Source of the DNA: UBA5109 sp963975155
Lineage (GTDB): Bacteria; Pseudomonadota; Gammaproteobacteria; Pseudomonadales; Pseudohongiellaceae
Direction: 5' to 3'
Assembly: GCA_963975155.1 (NCBI GenBank)
Contig: CAXBFG010000002.1
Location: forward strand, 62,001 to 126,000
DNA length: 64,000 bases
The notes beneath the pieces were generated by a model, which saw only the letters and a list, made by a program, of their open reading frames with translations, searched no databases and had not been told where the DNA came from. Numbering within the stretch: position 1 is the stretch's first letter; the number at the start of each line of letters is the position of its first letter. This document shows, one piece after another, positions 33,801-42,343 of this stretch. Position numbers and translations under genes: made by a program.

Positions 33801-35147
33801 TTATTCTTCTATTAAAGTCAATGGCAATATGACAGAAAACTCAGAACCTTTACCTGGTAGACTTTTGACGGTGATATGCCCATTCATCAACTCTGCATAT
33901 TGCTTGCATATTGCAAGTCCAAGTCCAGTCCCTCCAAAGCGACGCGTGGTAGATGCATCTTCCTGACTAAAGGGCAGAAACAGATCATCCAGATACTCCT
34001 CGTCAATCCCAATACCCTGATCGGCCACAGTAAACTTTAACTTACAATCACCAACAGCAAGAAAATCGCCTTTATCCTGAATATTTTCATCACTGTTATC
34101 GCCTTCAACTTTTTCAGTAATGTCTACTCTCTCTAATGTTAGACGAATTTCTCCTTGCTCAGTAAATTTTATGGCATTGCCAAGTAAATTGGTAAGAATT
34201 TGCCTGATCCTGACCGGGTCTCCTGATACTTTAACAGGTATATTTGGAGCAACTGATACAAGCAATTTTAAATTTTTATTATGAGCAGCTGTTGACAGCA
34301 TTTGTTCTGCACTTTTTAACAGCTCCGCAACATTAAACGTAACCGCTTCCAGTTCCATTTTATTTGCTTCAATTTTGGAAATATCCAGTATGTCGTTAAT
34401 GATAGCCATCATTGACTGACCAGAATCATTAATTATCTTCAACATAGATTGCTGTTCCGGATTTAGATCAGTCTGCATCAATAATTCCACCATGCCTATC
34501 ACCCCGTTCATGGGCGTACGAATTTCATGACTCATGTTAGCCAAAAACTGCGATTTGCTGGCATTAGCCTGCTCAGCCAGAGTTTTTGCCAGGTTTAGTT
34601 CTTGATTTGAAACATTTAACTCATGGTTTATATTGATTGCCTGCTCATAGGTAGAAAACAACAGATCTATAATTTGTTGGCGATTTGCTGCAATTGATCT
34701 TTGCTCGCCATCTAAAATGACATCTAAACTTTTCTTGCTTTTATCTTGTTTTATTTTTTTTCTAAGTTCAAATATCTCCAAAAAATAATTAATTCGTGAT
34801 ATCAGAAATTTTTCTTCAATAGGTTTTCGTACAAAACTGTCAGCACCGCTTTCAAGTGCCTTCAAAATATCATGCAATTCTGCCAGAGAAGTAAGAAGTA
34901 TTACGGGGACATCACATAATTCAGGATCAGTTTTAATTGCCCTGCTTAAACCATAGCCATCCAATTTTGGCATCAGAATATCACTGACTATTAAATCAGG
35001 AATTTTAACCTTAGCCATTTCGAAAGCCATAAACCCATTGCTGGCTACGTTTACTAAAAAGCCATTTTTCTCCAGTATATAGTTCAATACCTGAGCCTGC
35101 GTAGGGCTGTCTTCTGCGATCAATATTTCATATTTTGAGTTTTGCAT
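33801..35147 (-). CDS. REC-HisKA-HATPase hybrid histidine kinase
   Basis: The product is 448 residues without a signal or membrane segment. The N-terminal receiver (5-125) has ED at 12-13, phospho-acceptor D56 in VSDILMPKLDG and K in VRKPIEE. A coiled coil (about 130-200) joins it to HisKA, with H207 in MSHEIRTPMNG, and to HATPase (SQEDASTTRRFGGTGLGL). Such response-regulator kinases work inside a multistep relay: the receiver is loaded by another kinase and alters the attached kinase. The gene converges on the 1109-residue hybrid kinase gene, which suggests, but does not prove, a shared pathway. Between the HATPase N and G1 boxes lies an acidic insert (EKVEGDNSDENIQDKGD). Confidence 0.9.
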   Translation of the reverse strand: MQNSKYEILIAEDSPTQAQVLNYILEKNGFLVNVASNGFMAFEMAKVKIPDLIVSDILMPKLDGYGLSRAIKTDPELCDVPVILLTSLAELHDILKALESGADSFVRKPIEEKFLISRINYFLEIFELRKKIKQDKSKKSLDVILDGEQRSIAANRQQIIDLLFSTYEQAININHELNVSNQELNLAKTLAEQANASKSQFLANMSHEIRTPMNGVIGMVELLMQTDLNPEQQSMLKIINDSGQSMMAIINDILDISKIEANKMELEAVTFNVAELLKSAEQMLSTAAHNKNLKLLVSVAPNIPVKVSGDPVRIRQILTNLLGNAIKFTEQGEIRLTLERVDITEKVEGDNSDENIQDKGDFLAVGDCKLKFTVADQGIGIDEEYLDDLFLPFSQEDASTTRRFGGTGLGLAICKQYAELMNGHITVKSLPGKGSEFSVILPLTLIEE

Positions 35148-35433
35148 ATTTTTACATTAAACCGTGTCGCCCTATATATAAATGTCGTACTGAAATTTAA
35201 ATTCTGCTTGTATTCAACACTACCATAAAAATTAAATTTGTGGACATTGACGAGTACAGGAAACACAATGATCGCAATTCAAAGTGGGGGAAATTAAGAC
35301 TCTCAATCAAATCTTATCATTATTTGAGCTTGATAAGATATCCTCATATTTTACTATGGAGCCTGATGCCAGGATTGCTTGTTAAAGTATTTTGGATGCG
35401 AATAATTAAAACACTATCACAGGAGCAACCAAG

Positions 35434-37233
35434 TTGAATGATTCAATCATAACTAAAATAAATGCCATTCTGCTCACTTTTAATACTGCCCTGGACAGGA
35501 TGGATGTCACTTCCATTATGAGTTGTTTTCATGAGAACGCCTATTGGCGTGACCTGCTTGCCTTTACATGGAATATAAAAACCCTGGAAGGCAAAGCTCA
35601 AATCAGTGATATGTTGTTGCATCAATTGCAGCAGATCAAGGCTACATCCTTCAGACTCGACCAACAGGATCAGGTCAGCGAAGAAAATGGCATGTATTCA
35701 GGCTGGATCAACTTTGAAACTGAAGTGGCACAAGGTTATGGCCATATCCGAATTCTTGATGGCAAAATATTTTCCTTACTGACAACCATCTCGGATTTAA
35801 AGGGATATGAAGAAAGTATCAAGTCGAAGAGACCTCTAGGCACGATACACGGCGCAGCAAAAAACAGGCAGAACTGGCAAGCTGCTCTTGATCAGGAAAG
35901 GCAGGAACTTGGTTATACGAAACAGCCCTATGCCCTGATCATTGGCGGCGGCCAGAATGGCATCGTGCTGGGCGCAAGACTGCGCATGCTTGGTGTACCC
36001 AGTATCATCATTGAGAAAAACCCCAAAGCAGGCGATAACTGGCGTAAGCGCTATAAATCATTGTGTCTGCATGACCCTGTCTGGTATGACCATTTACCCT
36101 ATATGCCTTTTCCGGATACCTGGCCAGTCTTCACACCCAAAGACAAAATGGGCGACTGGCTGGAAGTTTATACCAAGGTTATGGAGCTTAATTACTGGAC
36201 CAACTCGAGTTGCAAAAAGGCTCACTACAATGAAGAGACCGGGTTATGGTCAGTCACAATTGATCGCGACGGTAAGGAACTTGAACTACAGCCAACTCAG
36301 CTTATTCTGGCCACAGGCAGGTCGGGTAAGGTCAATTTGCCAAGCTTTAAAGGCATGGAAAAATTTAAAGGAGATCAGCACCATTCATCCGCCCACCCCG
36401 GACCTGATGCTTACAAAGGTAAAAAAGCCCTCGTGATAGGCTCCAATAATTCAGCCCACGATATTGCCGCTGCACTGTGGGAAAGTGATGTCGACGTCAC
36501 TATGGTACAACGTTCCAGCACACTGATTGTGCGATCTGAACCACTGATGGAACTTGCACTGAATGACCTCTATTCCGAGGAGGCTGTGCAAAAGGGCATT
36601 TCTACAGATAAAGCCGATATGATCCTTGCTTCACTCTCTGTGAGCCTGCTTACCGAAGGGCAGAAGCAAATTTATGCGGAAATTCAGAAACGCGATGCAG
36701 AATTTTATGCACGTCTCAGAAAAGCCGGTTTTATGCTGGATTTCGGCGAAGACGGCAGTGGCGCCTTCATCATGTATTTACGTCGCGGCTCTGGCTACTA
36801 TATTGATGTAGGTGCCAGTGAACTGGTTGCCGATGGCAAAATCAAATTAAAAACCACTACCGGCGTGAAAGAAATTACTGAAGATTCGGTCATCTTTGAT
36901 GATGATACTGAACTGAAAGCAGATCTGATTGTTTACGCAACCGGCTATGGCAACATGATTGGCTGGATAGAAGATTTGATCAGCAAGGAAGTCGCCGATA
37001 AGGTTGGTATCTGTGGCGGAATAGGCTCTGAAACGATACATGATCCCGGCCCCTGGGAAGGCGAATCACGTAATATGTGGAAACCCACGCAACAGGATAA
37101 GCTCTGGTTCCAGGCCGGAAACCTTTACCAGGCGCGCTTTTATTCACGCTATCTGGCCTTGCAAATCAAGGCCCGCATGGAAGGCATTCAGACCCCTGTC
37201 TACGGCATACCTGAGGCTGTAAAATTACAGTAG
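35434..37233 (+). CDS. Flavin-containing monooxygenase with N-terminal NTF2-like domain
   Basis: The product is 599 residues from TTG 35434, with GGAG eight bases upstream. Residues 1-130 resemble a SnoaL/NTF2-like domain (DRMDVTSIMSCFHENAYWRD). The rest is a class B flavoprotein: FAD motif GGGQNG at 171-176, an FMO/BVMO-like fingerprint FKGDQHHSSAH near 311-321, and an NADPH Rossmann motif GSNNSAHDIAAAL from 336. Enzymes of this type insert one oxygen atom into amines, sulfides or ketones using NADPH. The NTF2-like extension is also found in putative FMO-type proteins of other bacteria; its role is unknown. It converges with the PepSY gene after 27 bases. The substrate is unknown. Confidence 0.87.
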   Translation: MNDSIITKINAILLTFNTALDRMDVTSIMSCFHENAYWRDLLAFTWNIKTLEGKAQISDMLLHQLQQIKATSFRLDQQDQVSEENGMYSGWINFETEVAQGYGHIRILDGKIFSLLTTISDLKGYEESIKSKRPLGTIHGAAKNRQNWQAALDQERQELGYTKQPYALIIGGGQNGIVLGARLRMLGVPSIIIEKNPKAGDNWRKRYKSLCLHDPVWYDHLPYMPFPDTWPVFTPKDKMGDWLEVYTKVMELNYWTNSSCKKAHYNEETGLWSVTIDRDGKELELQPTQLILATGRSGKVNLPSFKGMEKFKGDQHHSSAHPGPDAYKGKKALVIGSNNSAHDIAAALWESDVDVTMVQRSSTLIVRSEPLMELALNDLYSEEAVQKGISTDKADMILASLSVSLLTEGQKQIYAEIQKRDAEFYARLRKAGFMLDFGEDGSGAFIMYLRRGSGYYIDVGASELVADGKIKLKTTTGVKEITEDSVIFDDDTELKADLIVYATGYGNMIGWIEDLISKEVADKVGICGGIGSETIHDPGPWEGESRNMWKPTQQDKLWFQAGNLYQARFYSRYLALQIKARMEGIQTPVYGIPEAVKLQ

Positions 37234-37260
37234 CGTAACATGAGACTTGTTTCTGACGAC

Positions 37261-38256
37261 TTATTGGACAGTTTCCTGCCTGGCAGAACGGTTGTTTTTA
37301 GCGCTTGTACGTCTCCAGCGTTTTACTACCCGGTTCCACCACATGGTCGAACCGGTCACAAACATTACAGCTGGCGCCAGACCAAACAAAGCCCAAATTG
37401 CCTTCACAGACTGATCACAAAGACCCGGTCCACTGCAGGAAATGCCAATGCCGTTAATGCGCCCAAAATGCAGAAAAGCCAGCCAGTAAAGTACCTTGTC
37501 AACGAAACGCTCTCCCGCATTTTCAGCAGTAATGGGCTGGATTTTATCGGCCAGGTCATGAAAGAAATTCGGAAAACAAAGATAGATGCCACTGAACGCA
37601 AACACGACGATGAAGCCAAAGCTCCAGAAGCCAACCATACTATGAATATCCCAGATGAAGCGCTTCCATCCGACGTTCGTTTTCAGCATCAGGCTACGCC
37701 GCCAGCGTTTGCTGCCAGGCCACCAGATAATGATTCCCGTACAAACCAATAAAAGTATGGCGATTGCACCAAGGCCATTTATTGTTCGCCCGGTTGGTCC
37801 GGCCAGAAAACTCTCGTGCAACTCTATCAGTCCTATCACCAGCATCTGCCCGGTTCTGTCTGCACTACCAATATCCATCCCGGTCCGTGGATCAAAAAAA
37901 CGCTTTACGATCTCGCCCTCATAATTTAACCAGACTTCCACTGCCCTATCAGGATCACCGGATCGGTTGATCCGATTTAAGCGGGAATCCGGATAACTGA
38001 GTATTGCTTCTTCAACCAGTCTCTCATCGCTCAATAATGGCGCAGAGCTTTTGACAGTTACTGGATTTGGCGTAGCGGCGACATACAATTCATTACGATA
38101 AACCAGCACGCTTCCGGTGATACTGATAAAAAATATATACAACCCGATGCTTATACCGCTCCACAAATGAATTTGCATTAAAACTTTGCGAAACCAGACT
38201 CTCTGAGGATGTTGAACCCAGCTCGGCTTTACTGTTGAGGGTTTACTTATTGGCAT
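37261..38256 (-). CDS. PepSY-associated TM-helix membrane protein
   Basis: The product is 331 residues with four membrane segments: about 30-52 (IHLWSGISIGLYIFFISITG), 155-175 (GAIAILLLVCTGIIIWWPG), 200-225 and 290-310. A PepSY-like periplasmic loop lies between the first two. Conserved histidines in IHLWSG, ELHES and IHSMVGFW could bind haem or metal. Members of this family accompany TonB receptors and siderophore or iron-reduction genes, and some act as ferric reductases. Here no receptor gene adjoins it; the nearest TonB cluster begins 4 kb away. A palindrome similar to the catabolic operator lies about 100 bases upstream. Confidence 0.85.
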   Translation of the reverse strand: MPISKPSTVKPSWVQHPQRVWFRKVLMQIHLWSGISIGLYIFFISITGSVLVYRNELYVAATPNPVTVKSSAPLLSDERLVEEAILSYPDSRLNRINRSGDPDRAVEVWLNYEGEIVKRFFDPRTGMDIGSADRTGQMLVIGLIELHESFLAGPTGRTINGLGAIAILLLVCTGIIIWWPGSKRWRRSLMLKTNVGWKRFIWDIHSMVGFWSFGFIVVFAFSGIYLCFPNFFHDLADKIQPITAENAGERFVDKVLYWLAFLHFGRINGIGISCSGPGLCDQSVKAIWALFGLAPAVMFVTGSTMWWNRVVKRWRRTSAKNNRSARQETVQ

Positions 38257-38351
38257 AATTATCAGTGTTTAAAATGCAATCCTTGTAAACAGAAGCTAGC
38301 TTAACAAATAAGCCATCAATGCATTTGTGATAAAACAAATGATTAGTTTTT

Positions 38352-38367
38352 TACCTACTCAAAGGTA
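38352..38367. promoter_or_regulatory. Palindrome upstream of the PepSY gene
   Basis: TACCT-ACTCAA-AGGTA, 5-base arms, 96 bases before the PepSY start. It is followed by ATTGAGTG so that GGTATTGAGTG (38364-38374) is identical to bases 13425-13435 in the dioxygenase promoter. It may be a LysR-type site; function is inferred. Confidence 0.4.
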
Positions 38368-38449
38368 TTGAGTGTTGATACTTTTCCGAAACAATATAAA
38401 CAGTTTAAATCAATCAAGGTAAATTATTATCTGCATACCTCTTCGATAA

Positions 38450-38754
38450 GCGGCTGCAGTTTGTAGGTGAGAAGCGAGTGCGAGCGAACTACAAACTGAG
38501 CGGCGCTAAGAACACGTAATACAATACAGCAATTTGAATTTATCACTGCTCCTCAATAGCGGCTGCAGTTTGTAGGTGAGGCGAACTACAAACTGACCGG
38601 CGCTAATTACACGTAATACGATACAGCAATTTGAATTCATCACTGTTCCTCAATAGCAGTTGCAGTTTGTAGGTGAGGAGCGAATGCGAACGAACTACAA
38701 ACTGACCGGCGCTAATTACACGTAATACGTTACAGCAATTTGAATTCATCACTG
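38450..38754. repeat. Three tandem ~100-base repeats, each with an inverted repeat
   Basis: Each unit carries arms CAGTTTGTAG and CTACAAACTG (38457/38489, 38566/38586, 38663/38695), then GGCGCTAA, ACACGTAATAC, TACAGCAATTTGAATT and a CATCACTG-type spacer. Start-to-start distances are 109 and 97 bases. Loops are 22, 10 and 22 bases; the middle unit has lost 12 bases of a GCGAGTGCGAGCGAA-like loop. As RNA each would form a 10-bp hairpin on either strand. Not CRISPR: units are near-identical throughout with no unique spacers. Resembles REP/BIME-type intergenic elements; no transposase lies nearby. Confidence 0.85.
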
Positions 38755-38822
38755 CAGCCACTGAGAACACAATGAAGAACTCTTTTTACATTAGTCGCAA
38801 AAGTTTATATCCTGCGTAGTAC

Positions 38823-40232
38823 ATGCCTACAGAAACCGACTCTCTAGTTAACTCACCTTCACTGTTACACGCCATTACTTGCTTTGGTGGAATTCTGCTC
38901 ATCATTGCCGGTGGCTTGTTTGCCTTTGAAATCAGCCTGCATAGTCTGATGTTTCTCTGTCTGCTATGGGCGGGTTTCAATTCCCGCCTTTTAGGCTGCC
39001 ATTACAAAACCATTCGGAAATGGATGACTGAAGCCATCACCAGAGCGCTTCCTGCCATATATATCTTTATTCTGATCGGCATGGTGATTGCCAGCTTTAT
39101 GCATAGCGGTACCATCGCAGCACTTATTTACCATGGACTGAATATACTCAACCCGGCAAGCTTTTTGGTTGCAGGACTGGTCTTATGTTGTTTTATGTCT
39201 GTCGCTACCGGCACAGCTTGGGGAACAGCGGGAACCCTGGGAGTGGTCCTGATAGGTATTGGAGACAGCATGGGCATCCCCCTGCCCCTGGTGGCAGGCA
39301 TGGTGGTATCAGGTGCAACATTTGGTGATAAACTGTCCCCGATTTCGGATACCACCAATCTCGCCGCCATGAGTGCAGGTACTGATATCTACCGACATAT
39401 ACGCAGCATGCTGTACACGACCTTTCCTACCCTTCTCATAACACTGGTAATTTTATTGGTGCTTGGCATTCGTTTTAACGAAAGCTCACTGGCCATTAAT
39501 GAAATAGTATTAATTCAAGAGGCGCTGGAACAGCAATTTGGCTTATCCCTGCTGATTACCCTGCTGCCTTTACTCGTTATGCTGGTACTGAGTATCAAAA
39601 GGGTAACTGCCGAGCTGGCGATGTCCGCCAGCATACTGACGGCTGTTGGGATTGCTGTGATGTATCAGCAGGAAAGTCTGGTCACGGTTTTAAATGCGCT
39701 GTGGCTAAATACACCTGGCACCACGGGTATCGAAAATCTGGATGCCCTGCTTGGGCGCGGCGGCATCAGCAGTATGTCCTGGACTTTAATACTTGCCCTG
39801 ATGGCACTGGCGCTGGGAGGCATTTTGCACAATGGACGCTTTCTAAACGTGTTGTTGGCCGGCATACTCGCACGGGTAAAACGTCTTACAACACTGATTT
39901 CCACAACGATTATGTCAGGCTTTATTGGCAACATGGCGATGGGCGAAGCCTATATTTCCATCATCCTGAATTGCCAGTTATTCTCCGAGGCTTTCGCAGC
40001 AAAAAAACTTGATAAGGCTGTGCTATCCCGCTCTGTTGAAGAAGGTTCCACCCTCACAACAGGCCTGATTCCATGGACCACGGCGGGCGCTTTTTATGCC
40101 GCCACACTTGGTGTACCGGTGCTTGAATATGCTCCCTATGCTTTTTTCAACTACCTGAATGCCTTTGTTTCTATCAGCATGGCAGCGATGGGTATCGGCT
40201 TATTAAGATCTAAACTGGAAAAATCATCATGA
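38823..40232 (+). CDS. nhaC: Na+/H+ antiporter NhaC family
   Basis: The 469-residue protein has about eleven membrane segments. Family features include TGTAWGTAGTLGVVLIGIG near residue 125 and SGATFGDKLSPISDTTNLAA near 160, the region carrying residues implicated in ion transport in NhaC/ArsB-type carriers, and a repeated counterpart near 360-410 (NMAMGEAY; EEGSTLTTGLIPWTTAGAF). It should exchange internal Na+ (or malate/lactate-linked ions in some relatives) for protons, consistent with a saline habitat. Its stop overlaps the next start by ATGA, so the two genes are translationally coupled. The hairpin array lies directly upstream and could affect its transcript. Confidence 0.88.
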   Translation: MPTETDSLVNSPSLLHAITCFGGILLIIAGGLFAFEISLHSLMFLCLLWAGFNSRLLGCHYKTIRKWMTEAITRALPAIYIFILIGMVIASFMHSGTIAALIYHGLNILNPASFLVAGLVLCCFMSVATGTAWGTAGTLGVVLIGIGDSMGIPLPLVAGMVVSGATFGDKLSPISDTTNLAAMSAGTDIYRHIRSMLYTTFPTLLITLVILLVLGIRFNESSLAINEIVLIQEALEQQFGLSLLITLLPLLVMLVLSIKRVTAELAMSASILTAVGIAVMYQQESLVTVLNALWLNTPGTTGIENLDALLGRGGISSMSWTLILALMALALGGILHNGRFLNVLLAGILARVKRLTTLISTTIMSGFIGNMAMGEAYISIILNCQLFSEAFAAKKLDKAVLSRSVEEGSTLTTGLIPWTTAGAFYAATLGVPVLEYAPYAFFNYLNAFVSISMAAMGIGLLRSKLEKSS

Positions 40233-41188
40233 ATATAAGACAGCAAAACAGTGCTCTGGGTGCTCTGGTTGCAGATGCCGCAGCCCTTGGCTTGCATTGG
40301 ATGTATGACCTCGAACGTCTTCAAAAGGTAATTGCCGAAACTTCAGGAAACTCCCCCGCCTTCATTAATCCAAACCCCGATCATTATGCCGGGAAAGTTG
40401 GCTATTTTGCTCATGCCGGCAAGCAAGCCGGTGATCAGTCACACTACGGTGAAACCTATCTGCTTAATTTGGGACACCTGCATACTTCTGGTGAATTCCA
40501 GATGCGAAAATTTCAGCAGTCCTTTATTGCAACCTTCGGACCTGGCGGAAGTTTTAGCGGATATATCGATAAACCTACCGGCATTACATTAAAGAATTTA
40601 CAGAGCATTGATTTTGACAATGCGGAAAATAAGAGCACTGAAGCTTCGGGCGCCGACGATGATCAGATTCCGGCTTTAACGCCGGTCGCAGCTTTATATG
40701 CTTATTGCTCAGAAGATAGCGTGAGCGACAGCATTCTGGAATCAGCTATACGAGTTACCAACAATAATGACCTGGCCGTGTCCTGTGGAATATATTTTTC
40801 ACGTGTTTTGATGCCCGTTCTGGCTGGTGCATCCATCAGCGATGCTTATAACCAGGCGAGCAATTTCATGCCGCAAGCCATTAAAGAAAAATTGGAACTT
40901 GCCCTGAATATGGATGCAAGTGAACTTGATTCTGTAGCCGGTATTTTCGGACAAAGCTGTGGCCTGCAAAATACCATGCCACTGGTCACTTATATCCTTA
41001 AGCATAGCAGTTCATTCAAACAGGCGACGGAGATGAATATTCTGGCGGGAGGCGATTCCTGTGGACGCGCGATGATGTTGGGAGCTATAGCCGGAGCACA
41101 TTTTGGTGTCGGCACTGAAACAGGTATTCCTTATCAATGGTTGCTGCGTTTAAAACAACACCAGGATCTTGCAGCATTACTCGACTGA
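40229..41188 (+). CDS. ADP-ribosylglycohydrolase family protein (crystallin J1-like)
   Basis: The 319-residue all-helical protein keeps the outline of the ADP-ribosyl-[dinitrogenase reductase] hydrolase family: GALVADAAALGLHWMYD at the start, an acidic TP-containing patch (ADDDQIPALTPVAALYAY), and GGDSCGRAMMLGAIAGA near 272-288, in place of the usual GGDTDT-type metal motif. The change of the second Asp to Cys (GGDSCG) means the dimetal site may be modified or lost, as in crystallin J1-like relatives. Cytoplasmic. It begins within the nhaC stop (ATGA), so it is co-translated with the antiporter; the functional link is unknown. Confidence 0.75.
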   Translation: MNIRQQNSALGALVADAAALGLHWMYDLERLQKVIAETSGNSPAFINPNPDHYAGKVGYFAHAGKQAGDQSHYGETYLLNLGHLHTSGEFQMRKFQQSFIATFGPGGSFSGYIDKPTGITLKNLQSIDFDNAENKSTEASGADDDQIPALTPVAALYAYCSEDSVSDSILESAIRVTNNNDLAVSCGIYFSRVLMPVLAGASISDAYNQASNFMPQAIKEKLELALNMDASELDSVAGIFGQSCGLQNTMPLVTYILKHSSSFKQATEMNILAGGDSCGRAMMLGAIAGAHFGVGTETGIPYQWLLRLKQHQDLAALLD

Positions 41189-41541
41189 AAAGTGACAGAA
41201 CTTTAGTTCAAACCTGCTTTTTAAATGGTGAAGCTTCAACTCTTAAGGCAGCATTCTTTTTCATATCCGTTGACAATATTTTTAACTTTAGATTTTTAGT
41301 ATTGATTTACAACTTATTGGGCATAGGCACTAAAAGGCATAAGCAAGATTCCGAATATACCTGGCAGCAGTATTTTTTTATTATTTTTTACTCCTAAATT
41401 ATATTTATGAACTTTTGTCGGGCCTAAACATTAGAAATTTACTATATTTTTTCATTCTAAAAAGTATTAAACAAAATTTACATGACCACTTTAACCCAAG
41501 ATCTTTGGGCATCCTGCAAAATAAGTTACTACTATTTCATG
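41189..41541. other. Intergenic region, nothing recognised
   Basis: AT-rich stretch between the glycohydrolase-like gene and the decayed fragment at the end of the minus-strand cluster. Short frames on the + strand (41137-41397, 41482-41733) have no ribosome-binding site and unprotein-like composition. Confidence 0.5.
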
Positions 41542-41805
41542 TTAAGCACAGCAGTCTTTTACCCACTCAAACCCGTGACTGAGCATCTCCATGAGCTCAT
41601 CATCAGGCATCTCTTTCAGATTTACTGCTACATTAAACTCAAATTGAATATGTGTTGGCGGTATTATGGGACTGTTTATCAAAAAAGAATGACTGCCAAA
41701 AATAATAAGCCGACACGGATTATTTATTTTTGACAGTAGTTGAAATGCAGTTTGAGAATTAAATTTACCAAACGTTAGTAAACCTGGTTGAATCAGATCA
41801 TCAAT
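41542..41805 (-). pseudogene. Decayed C-terminal fragment of a large MBL-fold paralogue
   Basis: An 87-codon minus-strand frame opens right after a TAA, overlaps the end of the GlcG/HbpS-like gene by 5 bases and has no usable start: no ATG before the last third, and only one TTG, without Shine-Dalgarno. Its C-terminus, FNVAVNLKEMPDDELMEMLS followed by HGFEWVKDCCA, lines up by eye with the end of the neighbouring large MBL protein (INVPVHMQVMTYDEVINMVN, then PGIERVKDWCA): N-V-x-V, Met, Glu, Met, Gly, V-K-D and C-A match. This suggests a remnant of a further copy of the D-type gene. Upstream parts align poorly, and the metal-binding half is gone. Confidence 0.45.
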
Positions 41806-42298
41806 TTAAAGCATCAAGGCCGGCTTGAGCTATTTCTTCATCACGAGATGGCGCCACACCGCCTACACCAATCGCACCAATAATTTCGCCATTGCGTACA
41901 ATCGGTAAAGCACCCTGAAAAGGCGTAATTTCCCAGGCTCCACCCGGCGGCGCTGAAATTCTGGCAGTTAAGGGCTCGCCACTGGCAATTGCAGCCTGAA
42001 CTTCGCGGGAAGGCATTCCGAACATCAGGCTGGCCCGCGCCTTTCCCTGTGAACTGGTTACAGCGCGTGCTGATGCACCATCCTTGCGGGTGAACAATAC
42101 CAGATCACCGTTGGCATCGAGAATGGCTATCGACACATTGGAATCACTGGAATCCGCTTCAGCTAATGCAGCAGTCATGGCTGTTTGGGCGCTCATCATA
42201 TCTAGTTTGGCGACAGGCGGATCTCCTCGTTGCGCCAAAGCAGATTGCGTTACCAGCAGTGATAGCAATAAAGTTCTTAATAATATTTTAATCGCCAT
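41801..42298 (-). CDS. GlcG/HbpS-family protein, secreted
   Basis: The product is 165 residues with a signal peptide ending near SALAQR. The rest is a GlcG/HbpS-like fold (DUF336): MTAALAEADSSDSNVSIAILDANGDLVLF and the Gly/Pro-rich GEPLTARISAPPGGAWEITP loop. HbpS of Streptomyces binds and degrades haem outside the cell; GlcG-like proteins are found with glycolate and alcohol oxidation genes and lack a settled role. GGAG lies seven bases before the ATG. It is the last intact gene of the TonB/MBL cluster, 45 bases after the third D-type gene, so it is probably co-transcribed. Confidence 0.85.
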   Translation of the reverse strand: MAIKILLRTLLLSLLVTQSALAQRGDPPVAKLDMMSAQTAMTAALAEADSSDSNVSIAILDANGDLVLFTRKDGASARAVTSSQGKARASLMFGMPSREVQAAIASGEPLTARISAPPGGAWEITPFQGALPIVRNGEIIGAIGVGGVAPSRDEEIAQAGLDALN

Positions 42299-42343
42299 AT
42301 GTTTTCTCCGGTTAAATAAATCTATTTTTTACAGCATGAGCAC

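Larger units (their letters stand above)
38257..38822. other. Intergenic region with hairpin repeat array
   Basis: About 566 bases with no credible gene. The left part carries the promoter side of the PepSY gene and the palindrome at 38352; the centre and right are the three-unit repeat array; the last 60 bases lead into nhaC. Confidence 0.6.

Noticed and set aside
37240..37752. 170-codon plus-strand frame downstream of the flavin monooxygenase
   Set aside because: It overlaps the PepSY membrane protein gene, whose four membrane helices and histidine motifs are convincing.
38450..38754. CRISPR array or integron attC array
   Set aside because: The three units are alike over their whole length with no unique spacers, no cas or integrase gene is near, and no gene cassettes lie between the units.
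41482..41733. 83-codon plus-strand frame
   Set aside because: Its complement gives the better protein-like frame, matching the end of the D-type MBL genes; the plus-strand product has no recognisable feature.
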